This document shows, in pieces, positions 1 to 7,854 of a stretch of 29,235 nucleotides of DNA (positions are counted from its first letter, which is position 1; the number at the start of each line of letters is the position of its first letter). The position numbers were made by a program, and so were the translations under genes. The notes beneath the pieces are model-generated. The model was not told where the DNA came from and did no database searches. It saw only the letters and a program-made list of their open reading frames with translations. Where the stretch lies: contig CAJURK010000043.1 of NCBI GenBank assembly GCA_910588745.1, forward strand, positions 1 to 29,235. Reading direction: 5' to 3'. This stretch comes from an uncultured Dorea sp. GTDB lineage: Bacteria; Bacillota; Clostridia; Lachnospirales; Lachnospiraceae.

Positions 1-15
1 AAAAAAAGTTGTAAT

Positions 16-44
16 TTTTTTGTCGTGGGCTTGACATACGGGTG
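16..44. repeat. Left 29-bp direct repeat bounding the island
   Basis: Six T followed by gtcgtgggcttgacatacgg and gtg is identical, base for base, at 16-44 and 5122-5150, and similarity continues weakly to about 50. On the minus strand both copies can encode LRH-PYVKPTT, the HxLRH box region of a tyrosine recombinase. Just inside the island at this end, the minus strand reads FSFHDL, one base out of frame with the repeat, like a second integrase remnant. The copies are probably attachment or recombination sites of the 5.1-kb unit. DNA left of base 1 is not visible, so the full left junction cannot be judged. Confidence 0.8.
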
Positions 45-112
45 CCTAAGTCATGGAAGCTGAATCGGCCATTATATTGCACTATTTTGTGATTTATTGA
101 AATTAATTATGG

Positions 113-168
113 AATAGCACTTCCTTTATTCGCTATTATCTGCTATAATTAAAATAAACAAAATAGCG
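113..168 (+). promoter_or_regulatory. Promoter and inverted-repeat operator of the defence operon
   Basis: A perfect TATAAT lies at 144-149, 34 bases before the first gene; the -35 at 17-bp spacing (ttcctt, 121-126) is weak. The -10 sits between cgctatt (131-137) and aatagcg (162-168), a perfect 7-bp inverted repeat. Further half-sites are aatagc at 113-118 and gctata at 142-147. This arrangement looks like an operator covering the promoter. The first gene encodes a winged helix at its C-terminus, so autoregulation is a reasonable inference, not shown. Confidence 0.5.
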
Positions 169-182
169 ATTGAGGGATAGAG

Positions 183-1322
183 ATGCATCCGTATACCGGA
201 GATTATACCGAACAGAGAAAAAATGAAAAAAATAATTTCACATACTATACTTTCACGCCTCGTCCATTGAAAGATGCTACACTTTATAAAATGGATAATG
301 AACTTGCAACGCTTCTAATCGAGGCACATCACAATCTTGGGCAGTTAGAAGGTTTGTTTCAGTATGCGCCAAACAAAAACTCGTTTTGTGAATTAATGCT
401 TTTAAAAGAATGCACCTATTCCAGAATGATAGATTATGATGCACCAAATTTTAGTGATATATTAGTTAGAAGAGGCACTGGTAAGGGTGATATGGAGCCT
501 ATAAACAATTTGTTGGCAGCTTATAAAGCGGCAGATGGTATGCAGTTTACGGCTCAAGATTACAGCAAAATATGCAGCATAGCTTTATATGGTGATAAAC
601 CAGAGCAACAAATGGGTGTTCGTGATACCCAAACATTTTTGCAATATGCAATATCAAACCTAAAAACCTATAATCCAACGGCACCAGAAGCTGTCCTGCC
701 GTCATTGGCTGATATTTCTGCTTATCTTTATGACAGCGGGGATGATCCCCTGATTCAAGCAGCGTTAGCGCACTATCAGTTTGAAATGATACACCCATTT
801 GAGAAATATAATGGGATTGTTGGACGTATCCTGATATTCATGGTATTGCAAAAAATCGCAGATAAAGCGTCGCTTGGGTTGTGTTTATCTGAATACCTAT
901 TCTTCAATAAAAATGAGTATTTTGATATACTCAGATCAACACAACATAGCGGTGGTTATATACGTTGGATTAAATATTTTATGCGGATTATAAATGAAGC
1001 TGCTCAAACCAGTGTTGCACTGCTCAAGAGATACGAAGAAATGATTAAGCTGAATGAGGAAAAGTTAAGGGCTAAAGTACCCAAAACAAGAAGTTTTTGG
1101 GGCGTGTATGAGTACCTTAAAGTTTTTCCTATTGCCAGTATTCCTATTGCGGCAAAGCATCTAAACTTATCATATAATTCAGTTTCTAAAGCATTTGCCT
1201 TATTGCAAAAATACAATATAATTATGCAAGAAAGCAATGCTACAAGAAACCGAATATGGAAATATAACTATCTTGATTTTATGTTTACATTACCAAACAT
1301 CAATCAACATGTGATTAGTTAA
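183..1322 (+). CDS. Fic-fold protein with degenerate catalytic motif and C-terminal winged helix
   Basis: This 379-residue protein has the layout of Fic_N/Fic proteins: an N-terminal helical part (AHHNLGQLEGL, about residues 49-59), a Fic core and a C-terminal winged helix (about 308-365). Active Fic enzymes carry HPFx(D/E)GNGRxxR and usually transfer AMP. Here the motif at residues 204-215 reads HPFEKYNGIVGR: the catalytic His, Asn, Gly and last Arg remain, but the acidic metal ligand is Lys, a loop Gly is Tyr and the phosphate-binding Arg is Ile. The inhibitory (S/T)xxxE(G/N) element expected near residues 78-88 also appears altered (YSRMID). Classical AMPylation looks doubtful; a sensor, regulator or altered transferase is possible. 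It is first in a tight operon with a DNA methyltransferase and a nuclease. Fic-like RloF is known beside type I restriction loci in Campylobacter. GAGGGA at 172-177 supports this start. Confidence 0.8.
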   Translation: MHPYTGDYTEQRKNEKNNFTYYTFTPRPLKDATLYKMDNELATLLIEAHHNLGQLEGLFQYAPNKNSFCELMLLKECTYSRMIDYDAPNFSDILVRRGTGKGDMEPINNLLAAYKAADGMQFTAQDYSKICSIALYGDKPEQQMGVRDTQTFLQYAISNLKTYNPTAPEAVLPSLADISAYLYDSGDDPLIQAALAHYQFEMIHPFEKYNGIVGRILIFMVLQKIADKASLGLCLSEYLFFNKNEYFDILRSTQHSGGYIRWIKYFMRIINEAAQTSVALLKRYEEMIKLNEEKLRAKVPKTRSFWGVYEYLKVFPIASIPIAAKHLNLSYNSVSKAFALLQKYNIIMQESNATRNRIWKYNYLDFMFTLPNINQHVIS

Positions 1323-1344
1323 AAAATAATGCGAGGGCAGAAAT

Positions 1345-4317
1345 ATGAGTGAGTTGCTAAATGGCATATTTGAATGTCTTGATATAAATAGCAGTACCGG
1401 TTTGGCTACAGAAGACAATTTACAGTGCATGACCTCCTTTCAAAGACTATTTTATACACAAGTTCATGAAAAGATAGGAATTGATGCCGTATATTTTCTT
1501 CGCGATGCAAACGGGATTGCCAAAGTTCCACTTATCTATTTTTCCATTATCCAAAAATATGATGCAAAACAAGTTGCAGAATTACATCGCCTTTCTTGGA
1601 ATCTCGGAGAGGCTCCACTACTATTTGTGGTGACTCCAGATGAGATTTTGATTTATAATAATTACGAGACACCGCAAGTCGTTGAGAACGGAAATCTTGA
1701 TCCTACCGCAGGGGTAATTGAAACATTAAACTTGACAAATGGATTGGTTTCACAGCAACTTGCACTAAAGAAGTATCATCGTTCATTGCTTGAAAGTGGC
1801 GAATACTGGCGGCAAAGCATGACTAGATTTGATGCTCAAAACCGGGTTGATGCAACCTTGATGTCAAATTTGAGAATAATGCGCAGAACGTTGATTAACC
1901 AAATTAGTAAAAGATGTGATAAGAGTAAAGAAACAATCACAGGGGTAGTTCACGCTTTGCTCAGTCGGTCAATTTTTATTAAGTATTTGGAAGAACGAAA
2001 AGATTCAAACGGAGAAACGGTATTTCCGCGAGATTTTTATTGCAATTTTATGGTATCAGCGAAACAGTATACTGATGTTCTAAACAGTAAAGAGGCAACT
2101 TATAACTTATTTAGAGCACTTAAAGAGAAGTTTAATGGTGATATACTGCAAGTCTCAGAAGTTGAAATAGAGATTATTACTCAAAATGACTTGGATGAAC
2201 TTCGCATATTTATTCTAGGTGATAGCGAATTAGAGAGCAAACAACTTACGTTATGGCCACTTTATAGTTTTGACATTATCCCCATTCAGTTAATTAGCAG
2301 TATCTATGAGTTGTTTTTTCATCTGTCAGATGAAGATGATAAAAAAGGCACATATTATACACCACTTCATCTTGTCAACTTGATCATGGATGAAGTGTAC
2401 CCGTGGGAAGGCGAATATAAAGATACATCTTTTTTTGATCCATCATGCGGTTCGGGAATTTTTTTAGTTGAGGCATATAGAAGACTTGTTTGCAGATGGA
2501 TGTCACAAAATGATGTTCATACGATCACCTGCGATCAACTGAAACTTCTCTTGAAAAACAGTATTTTCGGTGTAGATATTAATGAAGAAGCTATTCGAGT
2601 TGCCTCGTTTAGCCTTAGCTTAGCGATGTGTGATTTCCTTGATCCAAGAAGCATCTGGGATAAGCTTTCATTTCCACATCTACTAGATAACAACTTGATT
2701 TCAAGTGATTTTTTCGATGAGGATAAATCTTTTAATAGCAAAAAATATGATGTCATTGTTGGCAATCCACCTTGGCAGAGTAACATTACTAAAAAAACGA
2801 AAGAGTATTTGAAAAAAGTAAACCGCGTTATAGGTGACAAGCAAATTGCACAGGCATTTTCTATCAAGTGTTCAGAATTGTGCAAGCAAAACGGAATTCT
2901 TTGTCTCCTTATGCCTAGTAAAGGATTGCTTTTTAATAGATCAGATAAAAGCAGGACGTATAGGGCAAATTTTTTTTCCGATAACAATGTCCTAGCAATT
3001 ATCAATCTATCAGTATATAGAAAATTCCTGTTTGATCACGCTAGTGGGCCTGCTACTGCCATTATCTATACTCCCAAAAAGGAAGAGATCAATCAGCCAA
3101 TAGTTTATTGTACGCCAAAGCCAATTTATACAATTGAAGATGTTAGAAAGTTTTCTATTGATCCTACCGATATATGCAGAATACCCCGTGACATTATTGA
3201 TGACGATAGGATCTGGAAAATTGCAATGTGGGGCGCACCTAGAGATCTTGAATTAATAGGAAAAATGCAAAGTACTTTTGCATCTATGGCAGCATTTATT
3301 GAAGAAAATCACATGACAACTGCCGAGGGGTTCAAAAGAGGAAACAGGAAACACGAATGTTATGACTTCAAAGGTCTTCCAATGGTGGAAGCCAAATACT
3401 TTAAACCATACTATGTTTCATCTGATGAGCTTCCAATAGTTGATTTCGATGATTTTGAGTGCATTGTTAAAAATGCCAGAGAAATTTTTGCTGCTCCACA
3501 CTTAATAATTAAACAGAGCCATAAAAATGGAATATTTCTTTCAGAAGTGCTGGATTATGATGCTGTGTTCAACCATAGTCTTTTAGGAGTTCATGGCAAC
3601 ATAAACAGACTTAAATACTTGAGTGTAATAATTGGCTCAAGAGTTTTTTCGTACTATCATATTCTTACAAATAGGAAATGGCTTGTAGAAAGAGATGAGT
3701 TAGAAGCGGGAGATATCTGGCAAACACCTATCCCCAGCCCAAGTGAGGCAGAAATTGCTGAAGCATGCGAAATATTTGATGAATTGGCAATCTCACCAGC
3801 TAAAAAAAGAAAAGCAGAACAATTTGTGCGCCATATGTATCGACTAAAAGAATATGAGAGTTACCAGATAGATGATGTAATTGATTATGTATATGACTAT
3901 TTCAAAAAAAAGCAACGTTCTGTATCCTTTGAACGCCCGAACACCGATGATTACAAACTGTATTATGATTCCATTAGAGAGGTGTTGACGAACACATTTG
4001 GAGCAAGTATAGAGTTAACTGGAGATCTATATTTTGGCGTTGCTCCGCTGTCTGTGCTTGTTTTAAATGTTGGACTACAAAACGATACGGATCTGAATTT
4101 TGTAAAAAACAATGATAAGTTGAATGAAATCCTCTTGAATTTGGACAGTGCATTGGCCGATAACCAGAAAATGGTATTTATTAGGCGAAATCTCCGAATT
4201 TACCAGCCTAATAGAATATTTATCATCAAGCCGGCCCAACGTAAATATTGGACATATTCCGCTGCTTGCAGGGATGCAGATGAGATATTCGAAGATGTTT
4301 CTAGGGCGTGGAGGTGA
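1345..4317 (+). CDS. N6-adenine DNA methyltransferase (Eco57I/type IIG-like)
   Basis: This 990-residue protein should methylate adenine N6 in a specific DNA sequence using S-adenosylmethionine. The SAM-binding motif I is DPSCGSG at about residue 365, and the catalytic motif IV is NPPW at 474-477, typical of gamma-class adenine methyltransferases. The roughly 500 residues after the catalytic core, including HMYRLKEYE and a long C-terminal part, fit a target-recognition region as in type IIG enzymes. The N-terminal 120 residues have the VYF...PLIYF pattern seen at the front of such enzymes, but no clear PD-(D/E)xK is visible, so cleavage may be supplied by the next gene. It starts 22 bases after the Fic-like gene (site GAGGG) and ends 4 bases before the nuclease gene. 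No HsdS, HsdR or BREX partner is present. Target sequence unknown. Confidence 0.85.
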   Translation: MSELLNGIFECLDINSSTGLATEDNLQCMTSFQRLFYTQVHEKIGIDAVYFLRDANGIAKVPLIYFSIIQKYDAKQVAELHRLSWNLGEAPLLFVVTPDEILIYNNYETPQVVENGNLDPTAGVIETLNLTNGLVSQQLALKKYHRSLLESGEYWRQSMTRFDAQNRVDATLMSNLRIMRRTLINQISKRCDKSKETITGVVHALLSRSIFIKYLEERKDSNGETVFPRDFYCNFMVSAKQYTDVLNSKEATYNLFRALKEKFNGDILQVSEVEIEIITQNDLDELRIFILGDSELESKQLTLWPLYSFDIIPIQLISSIYELFFHLSDEDDKKGTYYTPLHLVNLIMDEVYPWEGEYKDTSFFDPSCGSGIFLVEAYRRLVCRWMSQNDVHTITCDQLKLLLKNSIFGVDINEEAIRVASFSLSLAMCDFLDPRSIWDKLSFPHLLDNNLISSDFFDEDKSFNSKKYDVIVGNPPWQSNITKKTKEYLKKVNRVIGDKQIAQAFSIKCSELCKQNGILCLLMPSKGLLFNRSDKSRTYRANFFSDNNVLAIINLSVYRKFLFDHASGPATAIIYTPKKEEINQPIVYCTPKPIYTIEDVRKFSIDPTDICRIPRDIIDDDRIWKIAMWGAPRDLELIGKMQSTFASMAAFIEENHMTTAEGFKRGNRKHECYDFKGLPMVEAKYFKPYYVSSDELPIVDFDDFECIVKNAREIFAAPHLIIKQSHKNGIFLSEVLDYDAVFNHSLLGVHGNINRLKYLSVIIGSRVFSYYHILTNRKWLVERDELEAGDIWQTPIPSPSEAEIAEACEIFDELAISPAKKRKAEQFVRHMYRLKEYESYQIDDVIDYVYDYFKKKQRSVSFERPNTDDYKLYYDSIREVLTNTFGASIELTGDLYFGVAPLSVLVLNVGLQNDTDLNFVKNNDKLNEILLNLDSALADNQKMVFIRRNLRIYQPNRIFIIKPAQRKYWTYSAACRDADEIFEDVSRAWR

Positions 4318-4321
4318 TACA

Positions 4322-4990
4322 ATGAGCAGTATAAGAAATATAACAGCATCCACAACTGTTCCAGATGATTTAGCAAAGCGGCTTGGTCCTTCTGGAGTCA
4401 ACGAAATAATATTGACTCTGTGGCAGGGTTATCATGACTTAATAGCAGATACGGACATAACTATCTCCGAAACCGCTATGGAAGATGATATCACCTTGGA
4501 ATGGTATGGGAAAATATCGCAGCGCTGGGCCAATGGGAATCGCGCCACTACTTTGAGAATAAACAACATTGGACCTGTTCATCAATACCCAGACCCCACG
4601 CTAAAAAAGAGTCGTGGATATAAGCCTACGATTGATTTTTGTTTTCGTGATTGGGATACTTCAAACAGCTATTTTGGCGTAGAATGCAAGAATCTCTATA
4701 ATCACCAGAACGATAAAATCAAAAGATATGTCGAAACAGGAGTTAAGAACTATACCTCAGGACGGTACGGTTCACAGTCATCAGAATCTTCGATTATTGG
4801 GTATGTGTTAAGTGGTAAGATTCCAGAAATCGTAGCTGAACTTGTTTCTGAAATTGCAAAAATTACACCAGTAAATAATTTGTCTCGAGAGTTACGCTAT
4901 GTGGAACCGCAGTATTCTTCGCAGCATACGAGGGATATTGATAATCAGGAAATAACCATACATCACTTGTTTTTTGATTTTTCGCATTAA
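4322..4990 (+). CDS. Small PD-(D/E)xK nuclease, probable restriction partner
   Basis: The protein has 222 residues. GGAGGTG directly precedes ATG 4322, four bases after the methyltransferase stop, so the two are translated together; a longer upstream reading would overlap the methyltransferase by about 170 bases and is unlikely. The motif PTIDF (Asp105) followed after 15 residues by VECKN (Glu121, Lys123) fits the PD-(D/E)xK active site of restriction and repair nucleases. I do not recognise a named family. Its small size and lack of any helicase or ATPase motif suggest it cuts as a partner of the adjacent methyltransferase, giving a split restriction-modification pair. The motif is seen directly; the role is inferred from motif and operon. 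Confidence 0.7.
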   Translation: MSSIRNITASTTVPDDLAKRLGPSGVNEIILTLWQGYHDLIADTDITISETAMEDDITLEWYGKISQRWANGNRATTLRINNIGPVHQYPDPTLKKSRGYKPTIDFCFRDWDTSNSYFGVECKNLYNHQNDKIKRYVETGVKNYTSGRYGSQSSESSIIGYVLSGKIPEIVAELVSEIAKITPVNNLSRELRYVEPQYSSQHTRDIDNQEITIHHLFFDFSH

Positions 4991-5064
4991 GGTTCATACT
5001 TGACGTTTGAAGAATATAGTTTCTGCTTATCATGTGCTACTTGTATGGATAAGTAGTAAAATGT

Positions 5065-5105
5065 GGGAATCTCAGACTAATCCATGTTGGTAGTTTGGGA
5101 TTTCT
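5065..5105 (+). terminator. Hairpin terminator after the defence operon
   Basis: Bases 5065-5079 (gggaatctcagacta) pair with 5091-5105 (tagtttgggatttct) over 15 positions, four of them G-U, around an 11-base loop. The U-tract after it is weak (gcttta). It lies between the nuclease stop and the right direct repeat, so it would insulate the island operon from its surroundings. Confidence 0.5.
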
Positions 5106-5108
5106 GCT

Positions 5109-6131
5109 TTACAGAATTATATTTTTTGTCGTGGGCTTGACATACGGGTGTCTGAGAGTGTGAAAACTGTAATTATTCAGTCCGATTTTTTTCAGTATTT
5201 TTTTATATTTGTCCAGGCAGGTTCTGGGTTCAATGAAGGAATCGGTTCCGGTAATAACATAGCAGTCCGAGCGTTTTCGCAATGTTTCCAGATGCTCTAT
5301 CACGAATCCGGGGAGAGGAATCATGCGTATGGAATGGGAGGTTTTTGGTTTGTCAATTAATAGTTTTGTCTTGGAGGAATCGGGTTCGGCGTTCTGGATT
5401 CGGAGCAGTGTCTTATCGACACGTACAATTCCGCTTTCGGGTTGGATGTCGTTCCATTTTAGAGAACAAATCTCGCCGATTCTGAGTCCGCCATACAATG
5501 CAAGCAGAATGCCGGCAGAAAAGGGTTCCTGTGCCTGAAATGCATAAGTTTCCAGCGCTTGCTGTTCATTTTTGTTTAAAATCTGGATTTCAGGAGGGCA
5601 TATTTTTGGAAAAAAAATTTTTTCAGTTACCGCAGTAGGATATCTGTGTTCTTCCGCATAGCTCATAATTTGGACAATGATAGTGCGGATATCGGATACT
5701 GTCTTAGGGGAGAGCCCGCTTTCGGGCAATTCCGAATTTCCTTGTAGTTTTTTTAATAGAAATTGATTCAGCATGTTTGCTGTAATGGATGAAAAATGGT
5801 ATGTACCTAGTTCCGGAAGAAGATGCTTTTTAACGATATGCATATACCTTGCGTGGCTGGATTCTTTGACGGTCTGCCGCTTTGCATTCAGCCATTCAAG
5901 GCATATCTGTTCAAACGTTGTTTTTAATTTTGAGTTATAGGTTTGTGCGTTTGATGTTTTCTCGGCTATGTTGCGCTCTATCCAGAGTTCTTTTTTATAT
6001 TTTACCTCGCTGTAGGTTTTTCCATAGATGGAGTGATATTTTGCTTTTCGGGCGTTGTCATAGCCTGTGAGCATGCGGGCTTCCCAGCGCCCGTCCTTTC
6101 TTTTCCGGATATTTTCTCCTCGTCTTCCCAT
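5109..6131 (-). pseudogene. Tyrosine recombinase/integrase, truncated after the HxLRH box
   Basis: The start is ATG 6131, preceded on the minus strand by AAGGAGGT at good spacing, giving MGRRGENIRKRKDGRWE, an arm-type DNA-binding start. A SAM-like core-binding domain follows (about residues 50-160). The catalytic domain shows Arg in YGGLRIGEI, the probable Lys in DKPKTSHSIRMIPLP and the His/Arg box FHTLRH. It then switches to PYVKPTTKNIIL and stops. The second His/Trp box (LGH) and the nucleophilic Tyr, normally 50-70 residues further on, are absent, so the product should be inactive. The break coincides with the right direct repeat of the island. Related full-length proteins are integrases of conjugative elements and phages of Clostridia. 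Confidence 0.85.
5122..5150. repeat. Right 29-bp direct repeat at the broken integrase end
   Basis: This is identical to 16-44. On the minus strand it is read in frame by the integrase gene and supplies the residues after HTLR (H-PYVKPTT), in place of the usual RHT(F/Y) continuation. The repeat therefore marks the point where integrase homology stops. See the left copy for the possible origin. Confidence 0.8.
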
Positions 6132-6267
6132 AAAAGTTACCTCCTTATACATTGACTGTTTTTAGTGTCTACCCTTATTATGACCATATTTGGAGATTTT
6201 TTTTGGTATTTTTTTCCGAGGGTTTCTTATAAGATGGAATGAAGGTGCCGATATATTAATAGTATTA

Positions 6268-6296
6268 TTGTTTTATTTTTAAGGGAAGACTATAAT
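6268..6296 (+). promoter_or_regulatory. Promoter of the BTAD regulator gene
   Basis: TTGTTT (6268-6273), a 17-bp spacer and perfect TATAAT (6291-6296) form a vegetative-type promoter. The leader before ATG 6426 is about 120 bases and contains no structure I can name. The bases around the -35 (attgttttatt) recur at the promoter at 7808-7836. Confidence 0.6.
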
Positions 6297-6425
6297 AACT
6301 GAAAATATTCATCCTATTGCATAAATGCATATATGTTTTGCGGTTCTTAAAGTAACCAGTTTTAGGATTAAAATTACACAAATCTATCAGGAGCAAGAGA
6401 GTATTTTCTGGAAGCGGGGGAAAAG

Positions 6426-7623
6426 ATGAAACAAACAGAAGATTTTCTGCATGTGCAGATGTTTGGTAATTTTCAGATGAAATACGGAGGAAAGCCGCTG
6501 ACCGGAGAAAAGCGCAGAGATACATATTTTACGAGCTTGATGCAGATTCTTCTGCATAATGTAAAAAAGGGCGTCAGCAGAGATGTTCTGGAAGACATAC
6601 TGCTGGGAGACAGGGATATTGAAAACCGGCATCAGGCGCTTCAGACAATTATATACAAAGCAAAGAGGAAGCTTAAAAGCATGGGACTTCCGGAGGTGAA
6701 TTATATCTTTCTGGATAAAGGGATTTATCACTGGACACCAGAGATACCTGTGAAAGAGGATGCCGAAGAATTTGAACGACTGTACGTTCTTGCGTCGAAA
6801 GAAGAAGAGGAAGATGAAAGGCTTCAATTGTATCGGAAGGCTGTATATACGTATACCGGAGAATTTCTGTCCGCTTATGCAGGCGTAATGTGGGTCGGTT
6901 CGGAAGCGAGACGCTACAGCGCTATGTTTTGCGAATGCGCAGAACGTGCGGCGGCGATATTAAGAGAGAACCAAGACTGGACCAGATTGGAAAAGCTGGG
7001 AAGATATGCGTCGGCGACGGTTCCTTTTTCCGATTGGGAAAGCCTTATTATGGAAGCTTTAGTAGAGAGCGGCCGGTATGAAGAAGCGAAGTGGCTGTAT
7101 GCGGAAACGGTAGACAATTACTTAAGAGAGCAGGGGATATATCCGTCCGCAAAAGTGATGAAGATGATGGAGAAGCTGGGAAACCGGATGAAGCATTCGT
7201 ATGAGATTTTGGATCAAATCCAGGAGAATCTGATGGAGAATGAGGAGAACATGCAAGGAGGCTACCAGTGTTCTTTTCCGGTATTCAGCGGAATCTATCA
7301 TGTGATCAACCGTATGATGGAGCGCGGCGGCCAGAGCGTGTACTTGATGTTATGTACCGTGGTGGATGGAAAAGGCAATCCTATTGAAAGAAGGAAAAAG
7401 GCTGGAAGAGCTTTCTGAAAGACTGGGCGAGGCTATCAGAAGTTCTCTGCGCCGCGGGGATATCCTTAATCGTTATGGAAGCGGGCAGTTTCTGGTACTG
7501 CTGATAAATATAACCAGAGAGAACTGCGGTATCATTGAAAGACGTATTAATCAGAAATTCATGGCTGAGGGACAGCGGACCGGAGTGCAGTATCACATTA
7601 ATAGTGTAATCTGCGAAGCGTAA
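6426..7623 (+). pseudogene. BTAD-family transcriptional regulator with GGDEF-like C-terminus, frameshifted
   Basis: Residues 1-95 form a winged-helix DNA-binding region (HVQMFGNFQMKYGG, then SRDVLEDILLGD). A helical bacterial transcriptional activator domain (BTAD, SARP-like) spans about 110-250, ending in the typical REQGIYPSAKVMKMME. After about residue 280 the C-terminal part resembles a GGDEF-fold domain (YLMLCTVVDGKGNPIE). Reading in the first frame ends at 7418, but the expected continuation (GKRLEELSERLGEAIRSSLRRGD, IYQFLVLL-like strand, YHINSV) is in the +1 frame to 7623. One extra base near gaaagaaggaaaaagg (about 7386-7402) would explain this. It may be a real mutation, a phase-variable tract or a sequencing error. 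Such regulators often lie near surface-protein genes in Lachnospiraceae, so control of the neighbouring genes is possible. A 16-bp terminator follows. Confidence 0.75.
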
Positions 7624-7670
7624 ATTTCGAAGAATTGGCGTAATGTTGTTTCGGAGAAATAAAAATATAG

Positions 7671-7715
7671 AGGCTGCTGTATGAACTTTTTGTTCATGCG
7701 GCGGCCTTTGTTTTG
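7671..7715 (+). terminator. Strong intrinsic terminator
   Basis: aggctgctgtatgaac (7671-7686) pairs fully with 7692-7707 (three G-U pairs), with loop TTTTT and the tail ttgtttt. It ends the regulator transcript. It also contains ATG 7681, which would otherwise be the first in-frame start of the next reading frame, so that start can be discounted. Confidence 0.85.
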
Positions 7716-7807
7716 CGGCTTGTTGTTTCTGAGGGAAGACTTGGGGAGACGCTGCTTTAACAGGGCGGATAGCCAGAAAACGTGTCAGAAAGACACGCGA
7801 TTTTCTA

Positions 7808-7836
7808 TTGTTTTATTGATCTTAAAATTCTATAAT
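7808..7836 (+). promoter_or_regulatory. Promoter of the LRR surface protein gene
   Basis: TTGTTT (7808-7813), a 17-bp spacer and TATAAT (7831-7836). It matches the regulator promoter at 6268-6296 in both hexamers, in spacing and in the flanking attgttttatt and TATAATAA. Transcription would begin near 7843, only about 12 bases before the likely start codon. Confidence 0.6.
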
Positions 7837-7854
7837 AAATGCATGTTTACATAT

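Larger units (their letters stand above)
16..5150. mobile_element. AT-rich defence island between direct repeats
   Basis: The 5.1-kb segment between the two 29-bp repeats is visibly more AT-rich than the pilus locus to its right. Its codon use favours A/T third positions (ata, tta, aat), which suggests horizontal transfer. It carries only the three-gene operon (Fic-like, N6-methyltransferase, PD-(D/E)xK nuclease) with its own promoter and terminator hairpin, and no intact recombinase. The right repeat coincides with the break in an integrase gene on the minus strand. The element may therefore have been moved by an integrase acting in trans, or by homologous recombination between related integrase genes. 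The mechanism is inferred; the repeats and content are seen directly. Confidence 0.65.

Noticed and set aside
1345..4317. Type I R-M or BREX PglX assignment for the methyltransferase
   Set aside because: No HsdS/HsdR and no BrxC, PglZ or Lon-like gene in the island; a split type II/IIG-like pair fits better.
4148..4321. Longer start for the nuclease gene
   Set aside because: It overlaps the methyltransferase by about 170 bases in another frame; GGAGGTG before ATG 4322 gives the better start.
7681..7854. Upstream extension of the LRR protein from ATG 7681
   Set aside because: ATG 7681 lies in the arm of a 16-bp terminator hairpin and upstream of the TATAAT promoter at 7831, so it would not be on the gene's own transcript.
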